Shown here: positions 10,871 to 22,990 of the stretch, piece after piece
How positions within the stretch are numbered: position 1 is the first letter of the stretch
How the letters are laid out: each line of letters opens with the position of its first letter
DNA from: Casuarina equisetifolia
Taxonomy: Eukaryota > Streptophyta > Magnoliopsida > Fagales > Casuarinaceae
Length of the DNA stretch: 64,000 nucleotides
Reading direction: 5' to 3'
Assembly: GCA_028551475.1 (NCBI GenBank)
Contig: CM052354.1
Location: 14,469,258 to 14,533,257 of the forward strand
Position numbers and translations under genes: made by a program
Notes under the pieces: generated by a model
Database searches by the model: none
Seen by the model: only the letters and a program-made list of their open reading frames with translations
Told to the model about the DNA's origin: nothing

Positions 10871-12248
10871 ATGAAGCATGTGTTTTCTCATTTCATAAGT
10901 CCATGAAATGTGAGCTTATATTAATGAGTATAAAATATTATTCCCTACTATGATGAGTCAATGTGATTCTATTAATCAATTTTAATGGTATATATATTAC
11001 ACATATTGCTCTTATTGCATGCATGGTATTGGCTAGTGTGAGCCTTTATTCATCTTATAGAATTTAATATGTGAGGCTATTTCTATGGACACCTTTACCG
11101 ATTGGCTAAGTTCCCCATCTAGCTTACCATTTATACACTAAACCTTGTTGTGGGAAGCAATTTAGAGACAATGGTGACAATTACTTTATATTGCATTAGC
11201 TGTGGAAAAATTCCCTTTAGGGCATTTTCACCATGTCATCATCATCTTTCCCCATATAAACAAAAGCACACACAATCATAAGAGATGCACAATAACACAC
11301 CCATTTGTCATTGTTCACGTGAGTTGAGAAAGTTCATTGTGCAGTCTTGTTTGTTGCCTTTATTTCTCTATTTTGTAGCAATTTCTAGCTGCCTCATGAA
11401 GCCAGTATAAGGAGAAAATAGAATGGAAGGCTTAGTCCAAGTTGTAGATCAAAAATGGACAAATATGGTATTTTTTCAGACTTGTTTTAAGTTTTGTAAA
11501 GAAACCCACTTTTTATCCGTGATTAATGTTCAGATTATGTTAAAAGCCTCATTTGAGATGATATTTTCTAATGCTATCATAGCATCAATTTGGAAAGCAA
11601 AATCAAACAAAAAATTAGATTTTAAGCTTTAAAATGAAAATTTTTCATAGGTTTCGTTTTTCTTCACAAGCTCAAATTTTCAAGTTAGATTTAAGCTCAA
11701 CCAATGGCTATTGTCATGGGTTAAGGCCAGATTTAGAACCACCACACTGTGGCAATTCTGACAATGTACAAATTCATAAAAAATCGTTATTTTTCAATTG
11801 GGTTGTACCTAACCCAAATTGACCTAAACCGGGTCAAGCTACCAACGACCTCCATTCACCATCATTTATGGCATCAGAGGTAAATCGTCCATAGTTGATC
11901 TCAATGGCATCTCCATTGGATGGAGAATTGGCTGGCCAAATGCTGAATCAACCAAATAAGGTTACCCGATTTGGTTTAATCCAAATCTAGCTGCCAGTGA
12001 GCTATAAATGGCCATCGTCTGTGGCATTGGACATTAACTATGTGTTGACAACCCTGATGACATCCCAATTGGCTAAAGAACTAGCTAGTTGAATGCTGAC
12101 CTGGCCATATTAGTTTGAACCATCCGTTATGGCCTGAATTGGCCAATATAGGTAGAACCACCTGAATCGGGCGTGGCAAACGGCAACCACTTCTAATGGC
12201 ACATGGTGGTGCATGAGTGACCCTTTTTAAAGTCAAATTTTCCCTAAT
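10871..12248. other. unassigned intergenic DNA
   Basis: No homology to recognised genes or to other repeats in the window was seen. Short open frames at 11423-11632 and 11634-11822 have no recognisable motifs and no support from composition. The block at about 11830-12230 is richer in GGC/GCC dinucleotides and may be an old element fragment. Confidence 0.3.
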
Positions 12249-13363
12249 TGTTTGGTAAAAATCCTACATGCAAGTGAATATATCAAATAAGTAATATAAT
12301 GATGAGAAAAAAAATATCATCCCATAGAAATTGGCGACTGCTAACTAACTAATTACTAATAGTAAATAATTCTTAGAATTTATCTAACAAATTGAAATGT
12401 AAATGATAGATTAACCAACTAAATTTAAGAAAATTTGATACAGAAAACATGTTAAAGCATCTAATTTCGCCATAACTACTAAATACGAATGTGATGATAA
12501 AATTTTATAATTTATTCATTATCCTATGTCTAGGTATAGAAAACCTACTTAATTCATTAATTTACTATGTCTTTATATGTGAATTGAAACAAACTAAGTC
12601 CATTAGGATCTTTGAACACTCCCATTTTACACTAAAAGCCAAATAAACAATATGATATATGTTTATCCATATTCAATTTATGGTTATACATTATAAGAAA
12701 CAATTGCATATCATCTTATTTTAGTCTCAAACATGCAAATTAGATCATTTAAGTATTAACTAATCACTTAAAAGTATTAAACATTGTACCATATAGCTCA
12801 AATAAAATATCTTACTAAACACAATAACCATAAGTTGATTCCATCATAATTAGGTTACATCATAACTCTAACAAAAGTAAACTAAAACTTATGCTAAAAA
12901 GAACAATGCTAAAAATTGAACAAAGCATCTTAAACTAAAAATATGAAAGTTGTCACAACAATGTCTTCAATTCAAGGAAACTTTCCACAACTTTACACAT
13001 TACAAAGGAAATTAGAAACAATCTAGATTGAGAGGGGAAAAACAAGCCACCACACACCATTGCCTTGTGCCACCATGTGTTGCACATGCCACCACCACCA
13101 TGCGCCACCATGGGCTGCCACTTGTTCTACACAAAAACACACCAAAAAGAAGCCTAAGATGCAAATCTATTAAAAAGTCACACAAATTTGTTGAAAAGAA
13201 GCCAAAATAGCTGGATCTATGCCAATGAATGCAAAAAGTGTTAAGGTTCCTCCTCGCCAAAAATGAATGCTAGGACAATTAGCTTTTAAGTGATTGTCAC
13301 ATTCTCTCAAAGTCATGTGCCACCCAATTACACCTTTTTGACCTACAAAAAATGGAGTTATCA
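12249..13363 (-). repeat. 3' LTR of TR-GAG #2
   Basis: 1115 bp on minus, starting TGATAACTCCATTT (rc of 13350-13363) and ending TTTTTACCAAACA at 12249. It is homologous to 16337-17384 over most of its length. The start is placed by the polypurine-type text GTTTAGAGGTGT immediately upstream on the minus strand (13364-13384). Confidence 0.85.
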
Positions 13364-13384
13364 ACACCTCTAAACCAAACATTT
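13364..13384 (-). other. polypurine tract of TR-GAG #2
   Basis: The minus strand reads AATGTTTGGTTTAGAGGTGT just before TGATAACTC. It is preceded by the family signature TGCTCGAGGACTAGCAAAA. The same arrangement occurs at 30510-30534 and 61425-61444. Confidence 0.7.
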
Positions 13385-15000
13385 TGCTAGTCCTCGAGCA
13401 AAAGCAATAAACAACATATATTGACAACAAATCTCTACAAAAAATTCTCCCATAATTGCTTAACTTGGCAATTCAAAGAAAAATATAACTTTCATCCAAA
13501 CACTGCAATTGGTTTATAAGGTAAGATAAACTCTTAACTATGTTAATCACATGTGTGTGTTAATGTGCATTTTTCTTTTCAATTACATGCATTCCAAATA
13601 AATCCACATTGGTATGCAATCTCTTAAGAATTTTAGTCAAACCTTATAGGTTTGATTTTCATTCCTCTCTCTACTAATATAAGCTAATCATCTAACCAAG
13701 AATCAATAGGACTTTTATGAGCTTATAATGTACACTAATGGTGAGATAAAAGTTATTTAGGCTTAAATCACTGATGGACACATTAATTTCTAAGATCTCA
13801 TTAGAACTCTAGCCCCTTTCTACCTTTTTACTCCTTAAGTATAGTCTTCTTCCCACCATATATTCTCATTCTTTCTTGTCCAAAGGTATTCAATTACTGT
13901 GCTTAAAGGTCTATTCTTTAGGACTATGTGACTTAAGTCTAACAAAGGATGATGAGATAATTCCATCCTAAAGCAAATGCTCTTTCCTTTTTTTTTTTTG
14001 TTTTCCTTGCAAAAACAACATACTATGCCACACACAATCATTGCAATCAATTCTTCCTATGATTCATCCTTCCCCTTAACTTTTCTTATGCTTAAATAAA
14101 CTTATACACCAAAAACCAATATGTTTATAAGCATGAGACAATGAGATAAATTGATCAAGAAGCTAAGAGATATATATGTAGGTGTCACTCAAAACAATTA
14201 GGATAATAATCAAGGCTTGGTGGCGTGACTAGTGATAAGTAAACAAGGTTAGCTTGAAAGGCTTAATCAATCCAAAGATGGCCTAAATCATTTTCTCAAT
14301 TAGATACAACCTAAGGTTTCACCTCAAAAGGAAATCAAACAAATTCTAAGATCCGGGTGAGATCCAAGAAAATCACATACTTTGCATAAATGTTCTTTAA
14401 GGATACACACAATTTCAAAAAATACAAGCTTTTAGTGCTCGATAAAGGAATCAACATAATTAGAATCACACTTAACTAACATGACAATTTTAGGTTTGAG
14501 CAAAATCTATATTTCCCTGAGAATAGCCAAGAACTCACAACATGGGATCCAATCAAGGCAATCATGATCCAACGTAAAAAAAAAAAAAAATTACACACAA
14601 AACAAACCTTTAACATAAAATGAATTTGACACAATTCCAACACAACACTTTGAGCACACTTCCAATATACTTCCAACATAATAAAAAAAAATTTCCAATA
14701 CAATAACTTCCAACACCAAACAAAAAATTTCACACACAAAACAAACTTCCAATACACTTCCAACAAAATGGAAAACACTTCCAATATATTGCCAGCACAA
14801 TAGCAACTACCACAAAATAAATCTCCAACACAACTCAACAATAATATCACCTTTTTTAACAGTAATAGAAACACCCTTAAACTTGAATAAAGAAATGTCC
14901 TCAATGCAAAAGGAAAAGAAAGCAATAGTAAAGAAGGAATAAGGAAACTCCCCTAATTGTAAGCTATGTAAATGTAAAGCTATGATGAAAATATAATGAT
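13385..15000 (-). other. TR-GAG #2 non-coding 3' internal region
   Basis: This is post-pol spacer DNA without a conserved ORF. It aligns with 28740-30520 of TR-GAG #1, including the TTGGAAGTATATTGGAAGTG array (14620-14800 here on minus), a poly-A/T run at 14579-14590 and ordered anonymous blocks. Open frames here (for example 14476-14925) are rich in Cys/Phe/Leu from that array and are not considered genes. Confidence 0.7.
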
Positions 15001-16190
15001 AGATTTCCAACAAAGAGATTAAAAAGAAAATGTTTGGGTTACCTCCCAAGAAGTGCTTGCTTTATAGTTGTTAGTCAAACTATCTTCAATGTTGTTACTC
15101 AAGAAGGATGAAACTATAACAATTTCAGTGACAATTTGTTGTAAGACGGTTGAGCACTTTTCAATCAACCTCATTATCTCATACACTTCTAGCTTCCTTT
15201 TCTTTTCTAGTATCTCCTTTAAAAATTTTGTATAACTGTACATTTGAGTTTGAGCATCTATAAAAGAAATGTTAATGTGTAGTCTTTTAAATACATTAGT
15301 GAATTTCAAAAACTACTTATCTATTTCATGCTGTTGGAGTCTAGAAATAGGGCTTAGGATTATCTAGAAATAGTTTTCTTCTAGGTGCCTCCTTAGGTTA
15401 TATGTTAACATCCTTTTCCATATCTTTGAAAATCTCCTTCTTGGCATCATCTTCTCCCACTTGCTTGCCACTTGTTAAAGTTATTGCCTTTGCAAATTTA
15501 TCTAGGGCTTTTCTCCATGTTGTTAGGCAACAGAGCATGTTCTCTCTCTAAGATCATATTGACCAAATGACCCATTTGCACCTCCAAAGTTCTAAGTGAA
15601 GCTTCTTGATTTTGAAGGCTTACTTCTTGGTTCTCAAGTCTCACTTCAATCCTCTCCATAAAGCTTTATATGGGCTGGCCCTCTTAGTGATTATATCCTC
15701 TAAATTAGGCTTTGCCTTTTCCATTTGCTTTTGGTTTTAAAATATCGCTTCAATACTACTCATTAACCTTTATATGGTGTTGGCTATCTTGGTGACTATG
15801 TTCTCCAAGTTAGGCTTTGCCTCTTTTGTTTGCTTAAGTGGTTGGTGGCAGTCTCATTTCATTTGTGCTACTTCATTAATAATTTTGATGGTTGTGCCAT
15901 CTTGGCTTATACATGTTGCAATAAGGATCATTTTATGACCTATTCAGAATCCCAACAAAATTAGCATTTTCATTATAACATGTCCTCAACGACAAAGAAC
16001 ACTTGTTCTATTCTTATTAAGCACTTTCAATTATGTGTATATTTTGGTGAAGACATCTACTTCATGGGTTGGCTTGATCTGAAAGTGGTTTGCTTGAATT
16101 CCAAGCTTCTTAATGCTTGATGTGACACTTCAAAATATTGATGTAGCATAGTCTTTTAAAAGTTTACATGCACCATTATTTCTCTCCATC
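15001..16190 (-). pseudogene. TR-GAG #2 gag and protease-start remnant
   Basis: Minus-strand reading begins near 16187 (MERNNGACKLLKDYATS), passes ANHFQIKPTH and then joins EVDVFTKIYT, skipping the capsid core that TR-GAG #1 keeps. Gag C-terminal text follows (ITLTSGKQVGEDDAKKEIFK) and then the pre-protease motif LHINISFIDAQTQMYSYTKF / EILEKKRKLEVYE / LIEKCSTVLQ (15019-15309). The next codons belong to the post-pol segment. Stops are frequent. A 105-bp tandem duplication lies at about 15669-15870. Confidence 0.75.
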
Positions 16191-16308
16191 CTTGTTGCTT
16201 AACAAAGGGAAATTTTTTTTCTACAAGAAAAATAAAAATACAAATAAAAATTTAAGCTATATTAAACTTAGAAGTTATTTTGTATTAATATTAATTAGCA
16301 ATAAATAA

Positions 16309-16330
16309 CCAATCCTCGGCAATAGTCCCA
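16309..16330 (-). other. primer-binding site of TR-GAG #2
   Basis: Just inside the 5' LTR the minus strand carries TGGGACTATTGCCGAGGATT, a mutated version of the Athila-type site TGGCGCCGTTGCCGGGGA. The differences are mainly at CpG positions. Confidence 0.8.
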
Positions 16331-16336
16331 AAAAGT

Positions 16337-17384
16337 TGTTTGGTAAAATCTTACATGTAAGTGAACATGTCAAACAAGTAATATAATAATAAGAAAAAGT
16401 ATCATCTCACAGAGATTGATGAATACTAACTAACTAATTACTAATAGTGAATAACTTTTAGAATTTATTTGAAAAATTGAAATGATAAAAGATAGGTAAA
16501 TTTAAGAAAACTTAATACATGAAACATGTTAGAGCATCCAATTTCACCATAACTATTAGATATGAATTTCGATTATTTATGCTTGTAAGAGTGATAATAC
16601 CTATGTGATGACAGAATTTCTTAATTTATTCATTATCCTATGTCTTAGGTATAGCAAACCTACTTAGCTCATTAATTCACTATATCTCTATATATGAATT
16701 GAAACAAACTAAGTATATTAGAATCTATGAACACACCTAGTTTACACTAAAAACCACACAGACAATATGGTATATGTTTATCCATATTTAATTTATGGTT
16801 ACACATTACAAGAAGTAACTACATATCATCTCCTTTTAGTCTTAAACATTCAAATCAGATCATTTAAGTGGTAGCTAATCGCTTAAAAGTAATAAACATA
16901 GTAACATATAACTCACATAAATAAAATACCTTACAAAGCATAATAGTCATGAAATTTATACCATCATAATTAGGTTACATCATGGCTCCAACAAAAGTAA
17001 ACTAAAACATAAGGTTAGAAGAAACAAGAACAATTCTAAAAATTGAACAAAGCATATTAAACTAAAAACATGAAAATTGTCACCACAATGTCTTCAATTT
17101 AAGGAAGCTTTACACAACTCTACACATCAAAAAGGAAATTAGAAACTGTTTGGAATGAGGGGGGAAAAACATGCCACCACAAGCCATTGCCACATACCAT
17201 TAGAGGCTATTGCCACACTTTGCCATGTGCTGCCACGCATTGTTGCCATTCACCACCTCGTACAACCACTTGTTTTACATTAGAGATGTAGATATGCTAA
17301 AAGGTCATGCAAATATATCAAAAAGAAGCCAAAATAGCCAGATCTATGTTAGAGATGAACACAAAAGGCGTTCAGGTTCCTCCT
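16337..17384 (-). repeat. 5' LTR of TR-GAG #2, truncated
   Basis: The LTR end TTTTACCAAACA is at 16337. Homology with the 3' LTR continues to about 17384 (GGTTCCTCCTC). The first roughly 100 bp of the LTR are missing; gypsy gag sequence on the plus strand starts instead. Confidence 0.8.
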
Positions 17385-18316
17385 CTTTCTAATAATGCTA
17401 AATTTAATATTGATTCTAGTGATGAAGATACTAGGAGAAGAAGAAGAAGGAGACTAGAAGAAGATGATCAAAGTCTTCATATAGACTTTCCTGAATTTGA
17501 TGGCAGTCCGAACCCAAATGATTTTCTTGATTGGGTTTGCACTATTGAGAGAATGTTTGAATTCAAGGGTATAATGATTGAAATAAGTATAAAGTTGTTG
17601 TTCTTCATCTTAAAGAATATGCTTCTTTGTGGTGGGAGAATATTAAGAAATAAAGAGATCAAGGAAAGGGAAAAGAGAAGGTCTATTCGTGGGAGAAATT
17701 GAAGAAGTTGCTCAAAAGGCACTTTCTACCTAATGATTACAAGCAAGACCAAGTTGACATGCACAAGATGAATAGATGCTGAAATCGAGACCCACAATGC
17801 AACCAAAAAGAAGATCATGCTTTAAAAGATTCCAAGTACCAAAAGAAGCACCATCATAACTACTAGGAGGAAGACTATGATATGTGGGTAGAAAGGTGAT
17901 ACAAGAAAGAAGCCTTACCAAAGAAAGATATAAAGCTAGTTCAAATCCAAGAAAGAGGTATGATGGAAACAAAACAAAACAATTTGGATCTACTGAAGCT
18001 TATGGTGTTGGCAGAGAAGGAGGTGGACCCTAGAAGGTTAGATATTCTAAAGATTAAGATACCAATGAATATGAGTGCAAATCCAAAGTGCTTGAATCCT
18101 CCAAAGAAAGATGTGCTACCTGAAAAGAAGATAGATCCAAGAAGTTCAAATCTATTAAAGCATAAGATATTACCAAACAAGGTAGAAGAAATTCTATCAG
18201 AAGAAAAACAAGGTTTCATCCAAGTGTTGAAGAATTCAAAGGCATTATTTAGCATGAATAGTGGTTTCATTTATAGGTTTGTATTGTCAAATCATGAGAA
18301 GAAGATGTGTCAATAA
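17385..18316 (+). pseudogene. gypsy gag remnant (Gy2)
   Basis: The plus strand reads VPPLSNNAKFNIDSSDEDT, an Arg run, then DIDFPEFDGSP-like text (HIDFPEFDGSPNPNDFLDW) and IERMFEFKG, typical of plant gypsy gag N-termini. After a frameshift near 17570 it continues as ASLWWENIKK / WEKLKKLLKRHFLPNDYKQ. From 17960 to 18316 there is a Lys/Pro-rich frame. The upstream LTR and PBS are absent; the gag joins TR-GAG #2's LTR directly. Confidence 0.75.
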
Positions 18317-18594
18317 CAATCACCAAGATTTTTCATTGTTATTGATGAAGGTGTTGCTAAAACATTCTATAACTTTAACTACTTGTTTGCATCATATCAT
18401 TGGTTAGGTTGTAAACTTCCATCCAAGCAGCACAGTAGTTTACCACTGATTTGCAAACCAACACACATGAGTAGGCCACCAAAGTTAGAGCTTGATATGT
18501 GTTCAATAACTTGGATTATGGATCCATGGAGTGATAAAGCCTATAGCAACAATCAAGATTTGAGGACAAATATTCTTCAAGAAAGGGAGATTGA
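18317..18594 (+). pseudogene. Gy2 polyprotein C-terminus
   Basis: The frame at 18383-18709 contains PPKLELDMCSITWIMDPWSD and DLRTNILQERE, matching the C-terminal tail seen at 1-71. Gag passes to this tail without any RT, RNase H or integrase motif, so pol is deleted. A purine-rich tract (AAGAAAGGGAGATTGA) ends at 18594. Confidence 0.7.
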
Positions 18595-19263
18595 TGTAGG
18601 AGCAACTATGCCAGCCCAATCTAACGGCCTAGCCTATATGTTGAGTGACTTCGCAAAAACATGTTTGGGCCATAACGTGATCCAATGGGTCCAAGAAGCC
18701 CAAACTTGAAGGGCATCCTAGAGATTCTCTAGGAAATTTGATATGTTTAGGACTCCTTACTTGTTGTTTTAGGGTTCTTAAATTGTCAAGTTTCTTAATT
18801 ATCTAAGATTTTCTTATTTGTTGAGATCCTTGATTTGTTAGGATCCTATCCCCAATTTGTTAAGATCTTTATTTGATTGGATTTTATTTTCCTTGATTTT
18901 AAGGATATTGATTTACTAAGATCCTTCTAGGATTAGGTTTTAAGGACTCATGATCCTTCTAGGATTAGGTTTATCTATCTATTTAAAAGGAGTGTTATTT
19001 CAGTTGTAGGCATAACCTTTTGAGAACCTTTTAAGATCATAAAGATTTTCATTCTATCCAATTTTGCATTCTAAATTTTGTGCTCTTACTTTCTAGGCTT
19101 TTACATTCCAGTCATTTTATTCCTACACTTAAATTACTATTTTTATATTTCAGTTGTTTATTTTCTAGTCTTTACCTTTCCAGCACTTTAGATTTTCAAA
19201 ATTTCAGTTGTTATCCTATTCTAGTAATATAGCTCACTCCATTGCTCATCACGAAACATACCA
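18595..19263 (+). repeat. 3' LTR of Gy2
   Basis: 669 bp, starting TGTAGGAGC and ending AACATACCA, homologous to 72-759. The body has the same TTGTTAGGATCC-type blocks and TTTACATTCCAG-like tail. Confidence 0.75.
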
Positions 19264-20149
19264 ACCTTGGTGTTTAAGAAGGAATTGTTTTGTTTACATG
19301 GAACAAGTATGAATTATTGGTCAACATGTCATCTCTAAATTGATGGGTCAATTGAAGTGCAAGACCACACACTTGGAAATGTATCTCAGATCTATTAAGA
19401 ATATTGTTATTCCACTATTACTTTAATGATGATAAAAAGGAAAAAGGAAATATTTCATGAAAGTGTATTTTTGATGTGACAAATGTTTTAGTGTTAATGT
19501 TTAATTATCTTTCACGATTTATGTATTATAAATTATAGTAATCATATTATAACTTAAACAATTGTTTACAACTGTTAAATAGTTATTAGGAAGAACAATA
19601 ATGCTACCATTATTTGTCTTATATAAGAACAACAATGCTTGAATATTTGTGTAGGTAAAATGGACCATGAAGGCTTAAAATCACATGATCCAATCTAGGC
19701 TTCATGACTCACTATGCATGAGCCTAGTCCAAAGGGAACGTGTAGCCTAGACCTATCTCGCTAGAATGGTGAACCAACATTGACTATTACCCACCTAGGT
19801 AACCAAGCTCTTCGACCTATTTTGCTTGTTACCCAACATGTGAACTAACCATGTGCAAGACTAGCTTGACAATCTGTGACCCAACATGATCTGAAAGCTT
19901 TTGCATGACCTAAAAGTTGTGCTTGACCTGAACAAGCTCCATGAGACCCAATCTAAGAAACTAATCAAAATGATGTGTTTTGAGAGCATTTTCAGATCAA
20001 AACAAAGAAGCAACTCATCCTCGATACTTTATCTCTCCAATGGCATGAAAAGTAGTCACAGATTCACTCTAATAGGAAGAAAATCTAAGGAAGTTAGAAC
20101 AACTAGCTTTCAAGAGAAAAAGGTGCATTCTTCACATATATAAAGGAAG
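19264..20149. other. unassigned DNA left of a SIRE-type LTR
   Basis: No convincing gene. The part from about 19660 on has weak similarity to the middle of the LTR at 4577-6062 and may be its diverged 5' half. The frame at 19901-20143 is taken as LTR sequence. Confidence 0.35.
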
Positions 20150-20693
20150 GAAAAAAAAGTGATTACTCATAAATTTTAAGAAAAATGTGTGTTGTTCTTA
20201 AAAATTTTGAATATTATTGTGCATATACATGCCTACTTGTAAACCCAAAACCCTAACTTTATTTTCATTTGAGGGTTTCATGATTAGGGCTTGATTTTCT
20301 ATTTGTTATCTTTAAAAAGCCCTTAGCTTAGCAATCTCCCATATACATCTCATATCTTAAGGGATTTGCTTGAGTTGTATAAGGTTAAGTAACCTTTGAG
20401 TTGTAAGTTGTTACAAAGTGGTGTGTGTTAAGACACACATTAAGTACATTATGGGATAATGTTTTCTCTTAATCAATGGGTAAAGTGGACTTTAATTGGT
20501 TGGGTTGAAGGAACAAGAGGGTGGACTTAAGTGTGAGTGCTGAAGCACTGTGGTAAATCTTTTGTTTGTGATTACTACTTGTGTTTGATGTTTCTATTGT
20601 TGCTTAGTATTGTGTTTGAGAAATTGAATTAATTAGAAATAAGCTAAACAACCAATTCAACCCCACCTTCTTGGTTGGCCATTATACCTAACA
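20150..20693 (+). repeat. SIRE-type copia LTR fragment
   Basis: Matches the reverse complement of 4577-5130: AACCCTAACTTT, the AATCAATGGGTAAAGTGGA block, the GCACTGTGGTAAATC block and the end box TTGGCCATTATACCTAACA. No PBS follows on the plus strand, so it is a solo or truncated LTR. Confidence 0.75.
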
Positions 20694-21150
20694 AGATCCT
20701 TCATGGGAGAAGAACCAAGGAAATGAACTTCATGAGGAAGAACAAAGGCAACAAACTTAATGGTTGTCATGGGTAGAATTTTCCTATAACACAAACATTC
20801 ATTCCCCTACCTAAAAGACAACAAATGAAATAGTCTTTGGAAAAACCAACCCATTCTTTTGGCACATTTACCAAGAACTTCCCAAGTGGAGAGACTTTAG
20901 ATAAAGCCTTCGAGACCATGACACAATGATCTTAAAATGAAAGATGCAAATTTAAAGAGGTCAAGAGAAAATGAAAAAATATTATGATCTCAAAAGGTGG
21001 CATGTGTAGTACAAAGAAACACTCATAAAGAAAAAAAATACAATAACCCACATAAGAGCTAAAGAAAAGCCTACATTAATATCATATTAAGTAGGCCTAA
21101 TAATATTTTCCCAAAAGTGCTCACAAGGGAAGAAAGACACCAACTTATAT
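20694..21150. other. unassigned DNA
   Basis: A-rich stretch between a copia LTR and copia #4. No coding region or repeat partner was recognised. Confidence 0.3.
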
Positions 21151-21164
21151 AAGGGCTTATCAAA

Positions 21165-21398
21165 AAGTATAAATATTGGGAAGAGAAGGGAAGAACATAG
21201 AGTTGATGAGTTAAGAGAATTCAATTATATTGAATCTATGATGCAATAAGCTTTATAGGATTGTGTCTTTATATACACATCTAGAATTAGCTATACATGG
21301 AAATTATATACCTAACACAATTAAGAAAACCCAATAAAATTAGTACACCTAATTCATAAATAATTGCACATTAATGGTATCATTAACTCTCCCACTCA
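21165..21398 (-). repeat. 3' LTR of copia #4
   Basis: Shares with 38970-39208 the ordered blocks AAGTATAAATATTGGGAAG, AATCTA-GATGCAATAAGCTTTA, CTATACATGGAAA-TATATACCTAA and CCTAATTCATAAA. The minus-strand purine-rich text GGCTTGAGTGGGAGAG just inside is the likely PPT. Boundaries are approximate. Confidence 0.65.
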
Positions 21399-22990
21399 AG
21401 CCAAAGATTTGAATAGATTAAATACTTTGAGCTTGGAAAGAAGATGCCAATGTTGTCTACTACAAAGTGCTTTGGTGAATAGGTTTTTTGGTTGCACCTT
21501 GGTAGAAATGTGACAATATGATTCCTCACTATATTTTCTCTCTCATATAATGATAGTCAACCTCAATATGTTTCGTCTGTTCATTTTAAAATTAGGTTTG
21601 CAACTATTTTCTCCATTGCCTCATTGTTGTAGTATAGTGAAGTTAGTTGTCATAAATAAAAACCAAAATCCTACAATAATCTCATGATCCAAACCAATTC
21701 ACATGTAGTGTTTTGCATTGTCCGATATTCTACTTCTATTAATGATAATGAGACAATCAGTTATTTCTTGACTTTCCATGATATTAAGGAATTCTCAGGC
21801 ATTATGTAAAAACTAGTAGTTAACCTCTTAGTCATAGGAAAAGTACTATAGTTTAAGTCACAATAGGCTTTTAGTCCTAACATTGACAATGATGGAAACA
21901 TGAGGCCAAGACTTGGGCAACTTTTAAGTCACCTGATCACCTTCATAGTTGCATCCATATGGAACTGTTTTGGTGTATGCATGAACTGACTAAGAAGTTA
22001 TATGAAGAAAGTAATATTAGGTCTAGTGAATGTTAAGTAGATGAGTCTACCAACTAATTTTTGGTATATCAAAGGATCTTTAAATGGCGAATCATGCTGT
22101 TTGTCTAGTGAAGATACATTATACTTAACACTTGTGAACTTTTTGTTTTGCTTCATAGGAATTAAAGAAGTTGGATCCTACAAGTCCTACTCTAGAGATA
22201 AGTTTCAATGTATACTTGCAGTGACAAAGAAAAATCCCATGTGGAGAATGAGCAATTTCAATTCCAAGGAAAATTTTTGACTATCTAAGGTGCTTTATAA
22301 AAAATGTTGAATGAAGATAACCTTTTAAATATGATATGACAGCTTGATTATTCCTTTAATCAAATTATCATCAACATAAATAAGTAAAACAACAAAGGAA
22401 CTACTCTAACTCTTTGTCAAGAGTGAATAATCATGTCAAGATTGACAAAAGGCATGTGTAGTGAGAACAACAATGAACTTAGCATTCCATTGGCGAGATG
22501 CTTGCTTCAACCCATACAAAGATTTCGGCAATCAACAAGTTAAACCTTCCCCCTAATTAAGAAATTTAGGGGGAAGCTCCATATAAATCTTCTTAGAAAG
22601 GTTACCATGAAGAAAGGCATTTTGCACATCTATCTAAAGGGCCAATGGTGAACAACAACAATGATAATGTGCAAATAGATAGTGACATGTCTCGCTGTGG
22701 GGGAGAAAGTGTTTTGATAGTTAAAATCCCTTCCCGCTTACTACCTTTTGGCCACCAAATGGGCCTTATAGCACTCAATGAGGCTATCAACATGATACTT
22801 CACCTTGTAAACCGACTTAGAACCAATATGACAATGATCAAAAGGCAAAGGGACTACATCCTGAGTATGATTGGCCTCAAGGGCAATAAGCTCACTATGC
22901 ATGACATCCACCCAACAAGGATCAACAAGGACTTTTTGAAAGGAATAAGGCTTAGTGGTGGCAAAGATGGAGGTAATGAAGTGTCGATAG
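21399..22990 (-). pseudogene. copia #4 RNase H and reverse transcriptase relic
   Basis: Minus-strand frames, heavily shifted, show the RNase H end (near 21410-21560, ...KHFVVDNIGIF then YLIYSNLWLEW), RNase H body traces at 21600-21830, and RT pieces at 21950-22620, including a decayed active-site region near 22370 and text matching 'FLHGNLSKKIYMELPPKF' near 22560-22620. The frame at 22602-22793 corresponds to the RT N-terminal part. No uninterrupted domain survives. Confidence 0.6.

Larger units (their letters stand above)
12249..17384 (-). mobile_element. pol-less Athila-like element (TR-GAG #2)
   Basis: Minus-strand element: 3' LTR 12249-13363, internal 13364-16336, 5' LTR 16337-17384 (truncated). 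The PBS and PPT lie in the expected places. The interior holds a decayed gag and the start of the protease region, then jumps straight to the post-pol segment, so reverse transcriptase, RNase H and integrase are missing. TR-GAG #1 at 25117-32265 has the same junction. Gag itself has a further internal deletion relative to TR-GAG #1. It would depend on proteins from a related autonomous element. Confidence 0.85.

Noticed and set aside
14476..14925. 149-codon minus frame rich in Phe, Leu and Cys, resembling a membrane protein
   Set aside because: It is translation of the TTGGAAGT-type array and poly-A tract in TR-GAG #2 non-coding DNA.
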